Source: Promicromonospora thailandica (lineage in GTDB: Bacteria > Actinomycetota > Actinomycetes > Actinomycetales > Cellulomonadaceae). Taken from it: a DNA stretch of 64,000 bases. The stretch is from assembly GCF_024171955.1 (NCBI RefSeq), contig NZ_JAMTCS010000006.1, positions 62,001 through 126,000 of the forward strand, written 5' to 3'. This document shows, piece after piece, positions 8,965-17,771 of the stretch. The notes under the pieces are model-generated. The model was not told the origin of the DNA and made no database searches. It saw only the letters and a list, made by a program, of their open reading frames with translations. Both the position numbers and the translations under genes were made by a program. Each line of letters begins with the position of its first letter. The stretch's first letter is position 1.

Positions 8965-9852
8965 GTGGTCTTCGGCCGGGAGCGGATCGAGTACAAGACG
9001 CCGGACCAGGTGCGCCTCATGCGGCGCGCCGGTCTGGTCGTCGCGGACACGCTCGCCGCGGTCCGCGCGGCCGCCCGGCCCGGTCTCACCACGGCTGAGC
9101 TCGACGCGGTGGCCGCCCGGTCCATCGAGGACGCCGGTGCCGCCCCGTCGTTCCTCGGCTACCACGGCTTCCCCGGAGTCATCTGTACCTCGGTCAACGA
9201 GGAGGTCATCCACGGGATCCCGGGCAGCCGGGTCCTCGCTGCCGGGGACCTCGTCTCCATCGACTGCGGTGCCGTCGTCGAGGGCTGGCACGGTGACTCG
9301 GCGGTCTCGTTCGTCCTGGGCGCCGAGGGCGCCCTCGACCACAGGCTGCCCGACGACGACCTGGTCGCCGCCGGCGCGGACCTCGCCGACATCGCGCTCG
9401 TCCGGGCCACCGAGGCCGCCATGTGGGCGGGTATCGCCGCGCTGGCCTCCGCGAAGCGGCTGAACGCCGTGGGCGAGGCGGTCGAGGCGGCCGTCGAGAT
9501 GGCCGGTGAGTTCGTCGGCGTCGAGTACGGCATCGTCGAGGAGTATGTGGGGCACGGCATCGGCAGTGCCATGCACCAGCCGCCGGACGTCCACAACTAC
9601 CGGACGTCGGGGTCGGGTCCGCGCCTCCGGTCCGGCATGTGCCTGGCGATCGAGCCGATGATCACGCGGGGCGGAGCGGAGACTCAGGTGCTGGAGGACG
9701 GCTGGACCGTCGTCACCACCGACGGGTCCCGCGCGGCGCACTGGGAGCACTCGACCGCGATCACCGAGGACGGCATCGTGGTGCTCACCGCGGCCGACGG
9801 GGGAGCCGAGCGCCTCGGTGTCTTCGGGGTGACCCCGGTCGAGCCGGCCTGA
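8965..9852 (+). CDS. map: Methionine aminopeptidase, type I
   Basis: The enzyme removes the initiator methionine from nascent proteins and uses two metal ions. The metal ligands are visible as D100 and D111 (SIDCGAVVEGWHGD), H197 (GHGIG), E230 (AIEPM) and E261 (WEHSTAI), with substrate-binding H83. The GTG start is three bases after adk, so it belongs to the secY-adk-map transcript. At 295 residues it is slightly longer than E. coli Map, mainly in the loop around residues 118-140. Confidence 0.96.
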   Translation: MVFGRERIEYKTPDQVRLMRRAGLVVADTLAAVRAAARPGLTTAELDAVAARSIEDAGAAPSFLGYHGFPGVICTSVNEEVIHGIPGSRVLAAGDLVSIDCGAVVEGWHGDSAVSFVLGAEGALDHRLPDDDLVAAGADLADIALVRATEAAMWAGIAALASAKRLNAVGEAVEAAVEMAGEFVGVEYGIVEEYVGHGIGSAMHQPPDVHNYRTSGSGPRLRSGMCLAIEPMITRGGAETQVLEDGWTVVTTDGSRAAHWEHSTAITEDGIVVLTAADGGAERLGVFGVTPVEPA

Positions 9853-9894
9853 AGAACGTCACCCGCGGGTCTATTTAACTCGGAGTCAGTTGGC

Positions 9895-9900
9895 TACGAT
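9895..9900 (+). promoter_or_regulatory. Leaderless -10 box (TACGAT)
   Basis: TACGAT ends seven bases before the GTG at 9908. In this spacing transcription would start at or next to the start codon. Confidence 0.55.
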
Positions 9901-9907
9901 CGGCCGG

Positions 9908-10357
9908 GTGACCGACGATGCGCACACGCCCGCCTCCGGCCCCGTCACGCCTGCGTCGCGGGGCAGTGGTGACACGACGTACGCGGCGCCTGCGCACGCG
10001 GCGGGTGCCGAGCCGCGCGCCCCGTGGTACCGCCGGGCGGCGTCAGCCGTCGGCCGTGGGCTGCGGCGCCTCGGGCGCTGGGCCGGTGCGTGGGCCCGTC
10101 GCCTGGTGACCAGCCCGTTCCTGTGGGTGGGCATCGTGCTCGGTTTCGGCACGTCGCTGCTGGTCTGGGAATCGGTGCTCGTGCTCGGGATCCTGCTCTG
10201 GCTGGCCGGGGTCTGGCTCTGGGCGGCACGGGGCAGCACCGTGCTGGTCGCGCTGGGCCTCGGCGTCGTGCTCGGCTGGCTCCCGATGTTGTTCTTCTTC
10301 GTCGCCAGCCTGCCGCACACGATGATCGGCCCGCCCGGCGTCGAGTACGACCTCTGA
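9908..10357 (+). CDS. Small membrane protein of unknown function
   Basis: I do not recognise the family. The 149-residue product from GTG 9908 has a polar, Ala/Pro-rich N-terminus and then an Arg-rich amphipathic stretch (RRAASAVGRGLRRLGRWAG). Two or three hydrophobic helices between about residues 75 and 135 follow. The C-terminus is short and outside the membrane segments. The start is supported by a -10-like TACGAT seven bases upstream rather than by a Shine-Dalgarno site. It stands alone between map and the infA promoter. Confidence 0.7.
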   Translation: MTDDAHTPASGPVTPASRGSGDTTYAAPAHAAGAEPRAPWYRRAASAVGRGLRRLGRWAGAWARRLVTSPFLWVGIVLGFGTSLLVWESVLVLGILLWLAGVWLWAARGSTVLVALGLGVVLGWLPMLFFFVASLPHTMIGPPGVEYDL

Positions 10358-10424
10358 CCGCTGCGACCCGGTGGCACGTGGCGAGTCTCACCGCCTGCCG
10401 GGGCCGTGGACGGGTGCCTGCGCT

Positions 10425-10452
10425 TTGAATGCTTTCCGAAGTGGCGTAGGCT
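10425..10452 (+). promoter_or_regulatory. Promoter of the infA-rplQ (alpha) operon
   Basis: TTGAAT at 10425-10430 and TAGGCT at 10447-10452 are separated by 16 bases, which fits the main vegetative sigma factor. The predicted start near 10459 leaves a leader of about 200 nt before infA. The 305-bp gap between the membrane protein gene and infA holds no other gene that I can see. Confidence 0.6.
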
Positions 10453-10662
10453 TGACCGTTGGGTGTAGTCCGTTCAACGCCTCCAGTTCCTGACAAGGCG
10501 CCAGCAGTGCCTGCCGGTCCCCGCGCGAGCGGGGCGCAGGCCGGGCGCCGTGGTAGGCGGCACGCGGACGCACACGACATCCACACCCGACCGCCGGTCG
10601 CGCAGTTCATCTCTGCGACGGCGTGGGCGTGGAAGCAGTCACGACGAGAGTTAGCGGAGGAT

Positions 10663-10884
10663 ATGGCAAAGAAGGACGGTGTCATCGAGATCGAGGGCAG
10701 CGTGATCGAGGCTCTGCCGAACGCGATGTTCCGCGTGGAGTTGTCGAACGGTCACAAGGTTCTCGCGCACATCTCGGGAAAGATGCGTCAGCACTACATC
10801 CGGATCCTTCCCGAGGACCGCGTGGTGGTGGAGCTCAGCCCGTACGACCTGTCCCGCGGCCGGATCGTCTACCGCTACAAGTAG
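10663..10884 (+). CDS. infA: Translation initiation factor IF-1
   Basis: IF-1 binds the A site of the 30S subunit during initiation. The 73-residue OB-fold protein [20 protein letters not shown] has the family length. It retains the conserved [11 protein letters not shown] and [26 protein letters not shown] precedes the ATG by about four bases. It leads the alpha operon, and a long leader upstream could carry regulation. Confidence 0.98.
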   Translation: MAKKDGVIEIEGSVIEALPNAMFRVELSNGHKVLAHISGKMRQHYIRILPEDRVVVELSPYDLSRGRIVYRYK

Positions 10885-11011
10885 TCAGTCCCCGGTCTGG
10901 GGCTATGTCACTCACGGCCTGGCCAGAGGTGACGTCGCCGCACGATCGACCACCCACGACACTGTTACGCCCGCGCCGGGACACCGGACGGACGTGGCGG
11001 AGGAAAATCCG

Positions 11012-11125
11012 ATGAAGGTCAAGCCGAGCGTCAAGAAGATCTGCGACAAGTGCAAGGTGATCCGCCGGCACGGTCGCGTCATGGTGATCTGCGACAACCT
11101 GCGCCACAAGCAGCGCCAGGGCTGA
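11012..11125 (+). CDS. rpmJ: Ribosomal protein L36
   Basis: This 37-residue gene lies between infA and rpsM. The product begins [19 protein letters not shown] and has the zinc ligands C11, C14, C27 and H32, so it is the zinc-binding (C+) form. GGAGG sits ten to eleven bases before the ATG. L36 is the smallest protein of the 50S subunit. Confidence 0.97.
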   Translation: MKVKPSVKKICDKCKVIRRHGRVMVICDNLRHKQRQG

Positions 11126-11300
11126 TCATCCTCCGGGCACCCGCCCGGGCCGGTGGCTGAGGCCACCACCAGCGCACCACCTCGAACCACTCCGCGTGAC
11201 GCGGGGCGGGGAACCCTCGGTCCGGAGGCCGGGGCCCGTGAGAACCACGGGATGGCGGTGCGGCAGACCTCCGACGAGCAGTACAGGAGCCGGAAGGCAC

Positions 11301-11675
<375 letters not shown>

Positions 11676-11748
11676 CAGCAGTCCGTGGAGCGGTCGCTCG
11701 CTGAGCTAGACCGCCCCGGTCCGATCAGACCAGGAGATTACAGAACAG

Positions 11749-12153
11749 ATGCCTCCCAAGACTCGCGCCGCCGCCGGCCGCAAGCCGCGCCGCAAGGACA
11801 AGAAGAACGTCCCGCTCGGCCAGGCGCACATCAAGTCCACCTTCAACAACACGATCATCTCGATCACCGACCCGTCCGGTGCCGTGGTGTCGTGGGCCTC
11901 TGCCGGCCACGTCGGCTTCAAGGGCTCCCGCAAGTCCACGCCGTACGCCGCGCAGATGGCCGCCGAGTCGGCTGCCCGTCGCGCGCAGGAGCACGGCGTG
12001 AAGAAGGTCGACGTCTTCGTGAAGGGCCCGGGTTCCGGTCGCGAGACCGCCATCCGCTCGCTCCAGGCCACCGGCCTCGAGGTCGGCTCGATCCAGGACG
12101 TGACGCCGCAGGCGCACAACGGCTGCCGTCCGCCGAAGCGTCGCCGCGTCTGA
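11749..12153 (+). CDS. rpsK: Ribosomal protein S11
   Basis: S11 lies on the platform of the 30S subunit near the E site. The 134-residue product has [18 protein letters not shown] and [18 protein letters not shown]. Its C-terminus is the usual [10 protein letters not shown]. In many bacteria rpsD follows here; in this window it does not. Confidence 0.98.
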   Translation: MPPKTRAAAGRKPRRKDKKNVPLGQAHIKSTFNNTIISITDPSGAVVSWASAGHVGFKGSRKSTPYAAQMAAESAARRAQEHGVKKVDVFVKGPGSGRETAIRSLQATGLEVGSIQDVTPQAHNGCRPPKRRRV

Positions 12154-12172
12154 TATCTGTTGCGGCCGGTCA

Positions 12173-12270
12173 CGGTCGCGGCCCTGGGGCCGCGACCGGG
12201 ACCGGATCGCGGCATCCGCTCACCTCGCGAGGTGAGCACCGCCCGGACGGTGACAGAGATCCGTCCGGGC
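12173..12270 (+). promoter_or_regulatory. Cluster of three hairpins before rpoA
   Basis: Three perfect hairpins occupy the rpsK-rpoA gap. They are 12173-12183 with 12188-12198 (11 bp), the palindrome 12218-12237 (10-bp arms), and 12241-12250 with 12261-12270 (10 bp). None has a T-run. They could be terminators, processing sites or protein-binding leader structures. Confidence 0.55.
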
Positions 12271-12331
12271 CGCGAGAGATCGCAGGCCGTGATGCGTCAT
12301 ATAGCGGACGCACACTGAAAGGACACCCACA

Positions 12332-13348
12332 GTGCTCATCGCACAGCGCCCCACGCTGACCGAAGAGGTCATCTCGGAGAGCCGTTCCCGCTTCTCCATC
12401 GAGCCGCTCGAGCCGGGCTTCGGCTACACGCTCGGCAACTCGATGCGTCGCACCCTGCTGTCGTCCATCCCGGGCGCAGCCGTCACGTCCATCCGCATCG
12501 ACGGTGTGCTGCACGAGTTCAGCACCGTGCCGGGCGTGAAGGAAGACGTCACCGAGATCATCCTCAACATCAAGAACCTCGTGGTCTCCTCGGAGAACGA
12601 CGAGCCCGTCGTGATGTACCTGCGCAAGCAGGGTGCTGGTGCCGTGACCGCCGCGGACATCGTTCCGCCGGCGGGGGTCGAGGTGCACAACCCCGACCTG
12701 CACATCGCCACCCTCAACGACAAGGGCAAGCTCGAGATCGAGCTGACCGTCGAGCGGGGTCGTGGGTACGTGTCCGCCGCGCAGAACAAGCAGTTCGACG
12801 CGGAGATCGGGCGCATCCCGGTCGACTCGATCTACTCGCCGGTCCTCAAGGTCACGTACAAGGTCGAGGCCACCCGAGTCGAGCAGCGCACCGACTTCGA
12901 CAAGCTCATCGTCGACGTCGAGACCAAGCAGGCGATCACGCCTCGCGACGCGCTCGCCTCGGCAGGCAAGACCCTGGTCGAGCTGTTCGGCCTGGCACGT
13001 GAGCTGAACGTCGAGGCCGAGGGCATCGAGATCGGCCCGTCGCCGACGGACACCGCGCTGGCCGCGGACCTGGCGCTGCCGATCGAGGAGCTCAACCTCA
13101 CCATCCGTTCGTACAACTGCCTCAAGCGCGAGGGCATCCACCAGGTGGGCGAGCTCGTGGCCCGCAGCGAGGCGGACCTGCTCGACATCCGCAACTTCGG
13201 TGCGAAGTCGATCACCGAGGTCAAGGAGAAGCTGGCGGAGCTCGGCCTCAGCCTCAAGGACTCGCCGCTGGACTTCGACCCGGCCGGCGCCTCCTACTTC
13301 GAGGCCGGCGACGCGGCTGCCTACAGCGGCGACGAGCAGTCGTACTGA
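12332..13348 (+). CDS. rpoA: RNA polymerase alpha subunit
   Basis: Alpha dimerises to nucleate RNA polymerase assembly, and its C-terminal domain contacts upstream promoter DNA and activators. The GTG at 12332 follows GAAAGGA. The N-terminal domain contains [19 protein letters not shown]. The linker ends near residue 245. The C-terminal domain contains [12 protein letters not shown] and [15 protein letters not shown], the DNA-binding helices. The length of 338 residues is standard, and the last 20 residues are an acidic tail. Confidence 0.98.
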   Translation: MLIAQRPTLTEEVISESRSRFSIEPLEPGFGYTLGNSMRRTLLSSIPGAAVTSIRIDGVLHEFSTVPGVKEDVTEIILNIKNLVVSSENDEPVVMYLRKQGAGAVTAADIVPPAGVEVHNPDLHIATLNDKGKLEIELTVERGRGYVSAAQNKQFDAEIGRIPVDSIYSPVLKVTYKVEATRVEQRTDFDKLIVDVETKQAITPRDALASAGKTLVELFGLARELNVEAEGIEIGPSPTDTALAADLALPIEELNLTIRSYNCLKREGIHQVGELVARSEADLLDIRNFGAKSITEVKEKLAELGLSLKDSPLDFDPAGASYFEAGDAAAYSGDEQSY

Positions 13349-13405
13349 CGTCCCGCGCCCGGCCCTCGGGCCAGGCGCGCGGAACCACTTCCAAGGAGAA
13401 AAGCA

Positions 13406-13942
13406 ATGCCTACCCCTACCAAGGGCGCGCGGCTCGGCGGTAGCCCCGCTCACGAGCGTCTGATCCTCGCGAACCTGTCGACCTCGCTCTTCGAGCACGG
13501 CCGCATCACGACCACCGAGACCAAGGCCAAGCGCCTGCGTCCGCTGGCCGAGCGCCTGATCACGTTCGCGAAGAAGGGCGACCTGTCCGCCCGCCGCCGT
13601 GTCCTCACCGTCGTGCGCGACAAGGGCGTGGTGCACACGCTCTTCACCGAGATCGCCCCGGCCATGGCCGAGCGCAACGGTGGCTACACGCGCATCACCA
13701 AGATCGGCACCCGCAAGGGCGACAACGCTCCGATGGCGGTCATCGAGCTCATCACCGAGCCCGTGAGCCCCAAGCAGGCCGTCGTCAAGGAGGCCACCAA
13801 GGCCACCGAGAAGGCCGCGCCGGTCGAGGACGCCAAGGTCGAGGACGCCCCGGTCGAGGAGACCCCCGCCGAGGACGCCACCGACGCCCCGGCCGAGGAC
13901 GCCGCCACCGAGGACACCGCTGAGGAGAAGAAGGAGGCCTGA
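13406..13942 (+). CDS. rplQ: Ribosomal protein L17 with acidic C-terminal extension
   Basis: L17 is near the tunnel exit of the 50S subunit. Residues 1-118 are the canonical domain ([19 protein letters not shown], then [19 protein letters not shown]). After residue 118 there is an extension of about 60 residues made of Ala, Glu, Asp, Thr and Pro in short imperfect repeats such as KVEDAPVEE and PAEDAATED. This acidic tail is unusual for a ribosomal protein and is likely disordered. A strong terminator follows. Confidence 0.97.
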   Translation: MPTPTKGARLGGSPAHERLILANLSTSLFEHGRITTTETKAKRLRPLAERLITFAKKGDLSARRRVLTVVRDKGVVHTLFTEIAPAMAERNGGYTRITKIGTRKGDNAPMAVIELITEPVSPKQAVVKEATKATEKAAPVEDAKVEDAPVEETPAEDATDAPAEDAATEDTAEEKKEA

Positions 13943-13972
13943 GCCTCCCGCCTCCTGCGGGTTCCCTGCACC

Positions 13973-14014
13973 ACGCCGGGCCGCACCTTCCGTACGGAGG
14001 GTGCGGCCCGGCGT
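13973..14014 (+). terminator. Terminator of the alpha operon
   Basis: ACGCCGGGCCGCACC at 13973-13987 pairs perfectly over 15 bp with 14000-14014. It is 31 bases after the rplQ stop. Confidence 0.85.
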
Positions 14015-14041
14015 CGTCGTGCGTGGGAGGGGCGCGGTGGT

Positions 14042-14109
14042 CCCCGCCGACCCAGTCATTGTGCCCACCCCAGCCCGTGAATCTGGGCACGATGGCTGGG
14101 TGGGCGGGG
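14042..14109 (-). terminator. Long imperfect hairpin downstream of the ROK gene
   Basis: The 26-nt arms 14042-14067 and 14084-14109 pair with three non-Watson-Crick positions, two of which can wobble on one strand. The loop is 16 nt. It lies 13 bases beyond the stop of the minus-strand ROK gene and just after the rplQ terminator, so the convergent pair has two separate hairpins. Confidence 0.65.
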
Positions 14110-14121
14110 GTGGGCGCGGGG

Positions 14122-14880
14122 TCAGGACGGGGGGAGGTCCCAGGCACGCGCTCCGCCGACCAGGGCCGCCGAGTTGGGCACGATGACGACGTCGTCGCCC
14201 AGGCGGGCCAGCGCGGACGGCGTGATGCACCGCGAGTTGCCACCCCCGATGTAGAGCCGGTCCCAGTGGAACACCGGCCGCAGGCCGTCGACGACGGTGA
14301 CGACCCGTCGTGACCAGAGCCCGTCACCGAGCCTGCGACGCTCGGGCTCGCCGATGTACTGGTCGTAGGTGAGGCTCCGGCGCACCGGGGCGTGCGACCA
14401 CTCCAGGTGCGGGGCGATGCGGCCGCCGTGGAACATGGCGGTCCCCAGGCCCGTCCCGAGCGTGATCACCAGCTCCAGGCCCGACGCGGCGACGACGCCC
14501 GCGCCGTGCACCTCGGCGTCGTTCAGCACGAGCGCGGGCAGCCCCAGCCGCCGGGCCACGGCGGCACGCATGTCGAAGTTGTGCCACGCCTCCGCCAACG
14601 CCGGCACGACGCGCGACCGCGGTCCGGACCGGGTGATGTAGTGCGGCGTGTGCACGACGACGCCGCTGCGGATCATGCCCGGCATGCCGACCGTCACGCG
14701 GGCGGCCTCGGGCAGGTCCGTGGCGATCTTCGCGATCGTGTCGACGAGGAGCTCCGGCGGGAGGGGATAGGGCGTCGGCACGCGGACCGGCGTCGCGTGC
14801 GCGGTGCCCGACGCGTCCAGGACCGCTGCCTTGATCCCGCCGCCTCCGCAGTCCACGGCGAGCGTGAGGGTGTCTGCCAT
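14122..14880 (-). CDS. ROK-family sugar kinase, polyphosphate-glucokinase-like
   Basis: The 252-residue product has the N-terminal phosphate-binding loop AVDCGGGGIK, the motif VGMPGMIRSG, the catalytic-type LNDAEV and ITLGTGLGTAMF, all in the order seen in ROK kinases of the PpgK group. The usual ROK zinc motif CxCGxxGC is absent, as in PpgK. The substrate (glucose with polyphosphate or ATP) is an inference. The ATG is six bases after TACAGT on its strand, so the mRNA is probably leaderless. It is convergent with rplQ and divergent from truA. Confidence 0.8.
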   Translation of the reverse strand: MADTLTLAVDCGGGGIKAAVLDASGTAHATPVRVPTPYPLPPELLVDTIAKIATDLPEAARVTVGMPGMIRSGVVVHTPHYITRSGPRSRVVPALAEAWHNFDMRAAVARRLGLPALVLNDAEVHGAGVVAASGLELVITLGTGLGTAMFHGGRIAPHLEWSHAPVRRSLTYDQYIGEPERRRLGDGLWSRRVVTVVDGLRPVFHWDRLYIGGGNSRCITPSALARLGDDVVIVPNSAALVGGARAWDLPPS

Positions 14881-14886
14881 GACGTC

Positions 14887-14892
14887 ACTGTA
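14887..14892 (-). promoter_or_regulatory. Leaderless -10 box (TACAGT) for the ROK gene
   Basis: Read on the minus strand, TACAGT ends six bases before the ATG at 14880. Confidence 0.6.
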
Positions 14893-14951
14893 CGAGCCCC
14901 GGCACCCCGCGCCGCGCGGAGGTCGCCGCGGGAATCGGGGAGGATGGGGCC

Positions 14952-15872
14952 GTGAACGAGCTCATCAGGGTGCGCCTCGACCTGGCCTACGACGGCACCC
15001 GCTTCGCGGGCTGGGCCCGCCAGCCGGACCTGCGCACCGTGCAGGGCACGCTGGAGGCCGGCCTGGCCCAGGTGCTGCGTAGCGAGCAGCGCGGTCTGCC
15101 CGCGCCTCGGCTGACCGTCGCGGGGCGCACCGACTCCGGCGTGCACGCACGGGGCCAGGTGGCGCACGTCGACGTCGACCCCGAGGGCTGGGCCGCGCTG
15201 CCCGGCCGGTCCGACCGCTCGCCCGGGGAGTCCCTCGTGACGCGGCTCGGTGGCGTGCTGCCCGGGGACCTCGTCGTGCGCCGGGCGGCGCCCGCGCCCG
15301 AGGGGTTCGACGCGCGGTTCTCCGCGCTGCGCCGGCGCTACACGTACCGCATCGCCGACGCGCCCGGGCTGCGCGACCCGCTGCGCCGCGACCACGTGCT
15401 GTGGACCCGCAAGGCGCTCGACGTCGCCGCGATGGACGCGGCGGTGCGCCCCCTGGTCGGGCTGCGGGACTTCGCGGCCTACTGCAAGCCGCGCCCGGGG
15501 GCGACGACCATCCGCGAGCTGCAGCGCATCGCCTGGGAACGCCCGGCCGACGGGCCCGACGCCGGGCTGGCGGTCGCGCACGTGGTGGCCGACGCGTTCT
15601 GCCACAACATGGTGCGGGCGCTGGTCGGTGCGTCGATCGCAGTAGGGGAGGGGCGGCGCCCCGCGGGCTGGCCCGCCGAGCTCCTCGCGAGCAGACGGCG
15701 GGACGCCGGGGTCTTCGTCGTGCCGCCCGAGGGGCTGTGCCTGGAGGAGATCACGTTCCCGCCCGACGCCGAGCTCGCCGCCCGGGCCGACGCCGTGCGG
15801 GCCAAGCGCATGGACGAGGAGGTCTGGGACGAGCCGCGCCGGCCCCGCCGAAGTAGAACTGCAGCGAGATAG
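14952..15872 (+). CDS. truA: tRNA pseudouridine(38-40) synthase TruA
   Basis: TruA modifies positions 38-40 in the tRNA anticodon arm. The catalytic aspartate is D61 in AGRTDSGVHA. LAYDGTRFAGWARQP at the N-terminus and FCHNMVRALVGA near residue 220 are also typical. The protein is 306 residues with a GTG start. The last eight residues (RSRTAAR after PRR) and the TAG stop are encoded inside the left arm of the 47-bp hairpin at 15844, so the natural C-terminus has probably been replaced by the repeat. Confidence 0.95.
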   Translation: MNELIRVRLDLAYDGTRFAGWARQPDLRTVQGTLEAGLAQVLRSEQRGLPAPRLTVAGRTDSGVHARGQVAHVDVDPEGWAALPGRSDRSPGESLVTRLGGVLPGDLVVRRAAPAPEGFDARFSALRRRYTYRIADAPGLRDPLRRDHVLWTRKALDVAAMDAAVRPLVGLRDFAAYCKPRPGATTIRELQRIAWERPADGPDAGLAVAHVVADAFCHNMVRALVGASIAVGEGRRPAGWPAELLASRRRDAGVFVVPPEGLCLEEITFPPDAELAARADAVRAKRMDEEVWDEPRRPRRSRTAAR

Positions 15873-15941
15873 AACTCTGGCGTACCCCCTGACCAGGGGG
15901 TACGCCAGAGTTCTATCTCGCTGCAGTTCTACTTCGGCGGG
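15844..15941 (+). repeat. 47-bp perfect hairpin with GAGATAGAAC-type units
   Basis: Positions 15844-15890 pair without mismatch with 15895-15941 around the loop GACC. Each arm holds two 16-bp units, CCGAAGTAGAACTGCA and GCGAGATAGAACTCTG, related to the 16-bp tandem unit behind guaB at 61087. It lies between convergent truA and the DUF5709 gene and covers the end of truA. It will act as a bidirectional terminator at least. The shared unit points to a dispersed repeat family. Confidence 0.9.
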
Positions 15942-15945
15942 AGGG

Positions 15946-16371
15946 TTATGGTTCCTCGACCCAGTGGACCGCGGCCTCCTCGGCGCTCGCACCCGCGCCG
16001 TCGATGCCGGCGTCCGTGCCGTACAGGTCGTTCTCGCGGGTGCCGTCCTCGGCCGCGTAGCTGCCCGGGTCGGCGTCGGGGTCGGAGATCAGGCGGCCCG
16101 CGCGGGACGTGTCGGTGCGCTCGAGCGGGTCGGCCTGCCAGACGTCCGGCTCCTCCTCGCTGAGGCGCTGGTCCATGGGCTCGCGGTTGCGCTCCTCCCA
16201 CGAGGTCTCGCCCCAGTGGTTCGAGCGGGGCCGGTCCGGCGGGGAGTAGCCCTCGTCGAGGTGGTCCTTCGGACCGCGGCTGTACAGGGTGTCCTCGGCC
16301 GGGAGCTGGTCGGTGTCGCCCTCGGCGATCCCGCCCGGCTCCGGCATGGTGGCTGGGGTTTCCTCGGTCAT
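15946..16371 (-). CDS. DUF5709-like acidic protein
   Basis: I chose the ATG at 16371 (MTEETPATMPEPGG), giving 141 residues; an earlier in-frame start would add 12 residues without similarity. The protein is hydrophilic and acidic with no membrane segment. It contains DTLYSRGPKDHLDEGYSPPDRP, in part characteristic of the actinobacterial DUF5709 family, followed by SWEERNREPMDQRLSEEEPD. No biochemical role is known for this family. The gene ends four bases from the right arm of the large hairpin. Confidence 0.75.
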   Translation of the reverse strand: MTEETPATMPEPGGIAEGDTDQLPAEDTLYSRGPKDHLDEGYSPPDRPRSNHWGETSWEERNREPMDQRLSEEEPDVWQADPLERTDTSRAGRLISDPDADPGSYAAEDGTRENDLYGTDAGIDGAGASAEEAAVHWVEEP

Positions 16372-16476
16372 GGTCCTACGGTGGCACCAGTTCCCCGCGG
16401 ACGCCACAGTGCCGCCGTCCCGGTGGCGACGTGGTGAACGTCATGGTCCCCTGGCGCGTGCGCGGGCCCTCTCGCT

Positions 16477-16506
16477 TTGACCCCCGGGGAGAGCGCTGGG
16501 TATCCT
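16477..16506 (+). promoter_or_regulatory. Promoter of rplM-rpsI
   Basis: TTGACC at 16477-16482 and TATCCT at 16501-16506 are separated by 18 bases. The predicted start near 16513 leaves a leader of about 155 nt before rplM, long enough for an autoregulatory RNA structure. I could not define one by eye. Confidence 0.65.
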
Positions 16507-16668
16507 ATTGAGTCGTTGTGCTCTGTCACGGTGTTCCTGCGTCTGCACCGCGCCCACTCGCGTGCCGACGTCCGGCCCGGACGCCAACCTGACTCCCGCG
16601 CACAACGACCTGACTCATCGGGCGCCGCTTCTCGCCCGACGACACCGCAAACGAAAAGGTTACGAACC

Positions 16669-17118
16669 GTGCGTACGTACACCCCCAAGCCCGGCGACGT
16701 CCAGCGCGACTGGTACGTCGTCGACGCGACCGACGTCGTCCTGGGCCGCCTGGCCAGCCAGGTCGCCAATCTGCTGCGCGGGAAGCACAAGCCGACCTTC
16801 GCCCCGCACGTCGACGGCGGTGACTTCGTCATCGTCATCAACGCGGAGAAGGTCGCGCTGAGCGGCAACAAGCGTCAGACCAAGCTGGCGTACCGCCACT
16901 CGGGCTACCCGGGTGGCCTCACGGCCACCCCGTACGGCGAGCTGCTGGACACCAAGCCGGAGCGCGCCATCGAGAAGGCAGTGCGCGGCATGATCCCCAA
17001 GACCTCGCTCGGTCGGACTCAGCTGACCCACCTGAAGGTCTACGCAGGCCCTGAGCACCCGCACACGGCGCAGCAGGCCAAGCCGTTCGAGATCACCCAG
17101 GTTTCGCAGCAGGCCTGA
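16669..17118 (+). CDS. rplM: Ribosomal protein L13
   Basis: L13 is an early assembly protein of the 50S subunit. The GTG at 16669 follows AAAAGG and gives 149 residues with [18 protein letters not shown] and the HSGYPGGL signature. Earlier in-frame codons upstream have no similarity to L13. rpsI follows after 43 bases, the usual L13-S9 operon. Confidence 0.97.
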   Translation: MRTYTPKPGDVQRDWYVVDATDVVLGRLASQVANLLRGKHKPTFAPHVDGGDFVIVINAEKVALSGNKRQTKLAYRHSGYPGGLTATPYGELLDTKPERAIEKAVRGMIPKTSLGRTQLTHLKVYAGPEHPHTAQQAKPFEITQVSQQA

Positions 17119-17161
17119 GGCCGCTGCCGGATCGCAACGCGAAGGACGCGAGGACACCACA

Positions 17162-17647
17162 GTGGCTGAGACCACCGTCGACATCGAGCAGGGCGCCGAG
17201 ACGCCCAGCACCTACACCACCGAGACGGCTGCGCCCGCAACGCGCGGCTCGTCCATCACCGCCCCGGCCCAGGCCCTCGGGCGCCGCAAGGAGGCCGTGG
17301 CGCGCGTGCGCCTGGTCCCCGGCACCGGCACCTGGAAGATCAACGGCCGCACCCTCGAGGACTACTTCCCGAACAAGGTGCACCAGCAGCTGGTCAACTC
17401 CCCGCTGACGCTGGTCGAGGTCGAGGGCCGCTTCGACGTCATCGCCCGCATCACGGGTGGTGGCACGTCGGGCCAGGCCGGCGCCCTGCGCCTGGGCATC
17501 GCCCGCGCGCTGAACGCCATCGACGCCGAGGCCAACCGCCCCGAGCTCAAGAAGGCCGGCTTCCTGCGCCGCGACGACCGCAAGGTCGAGCGCAAGAAGG
17601 CCGGTCTCAAGAAGGCCCGCAAGGCTCCGCAGTACAGCAAGCGCTGA
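17162..17647 (+). CDS. rpsI: Ribosomal protein S9
   Basis: S9 extends its C-terminal tail to the P-site tRNA. The 161-residue product ends in the conserved [12 protein letters not shown] and has [17 protein letters not shown]. The first 38 residues, rich in Thr, Ala and Glu, are an extension common in actinobacteria. The start is GTG, and GGACGCGAGGA lies upstream. Confidence 0.97.
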   Translation: MAETTVDIEQGAETPSTYTTETAAPATRGSSITAPAQALGRRKEAVARVRLVPGTGTWKINGRTLEDYFPNKVHQQLVNSPLTLVEVEGRFDVIARITGGGTSGQAGALRLGIARALNAIDAEANRPELKKAGFLRRDDRKVERKKAGLKKARKAPQYSKR

Positions 17648-17666
17648 TCGCAGCGCCTGCTCGGAC

Positions 17667-17705
17667 GGCCCCGGGGAACAGTGTCGACACTGTTTCCCCG
17701 GGGCC
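17667..17705 (+). terminator. Terminator of rplM-rpsI
   Basis: GGCCCCGGGGAACA starting at 17667 pairs with TGTTTCCCCGGGGCC ending at 17705, with one bulged base and the palindromic GTGTCGACAC at the tip. It is 19 bases after the rpsI stop. Confidence 0.85.
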
Positions 17706-17771
17706 ATCCGCATTTCTGCACGCACTGAACGCCCACTACGGTGGGACGCGGACGATCTGAGGAGAAGCGGT

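Noticed and set aside
12170-14230. A 686-codon open frame on the minus strand
   Set aside because: It covers rpoA and rplQ in antisense and has the composition of a GC shadow, with long Gly/Leu/Arg runs.
15844-15941. Miniature transposon with terminal inverted repeats
   Set aside because: The arms run to within four bases of each other and no target duplication is visible. A dispersed repeat is still possible, but a transposon cannot be claimed.
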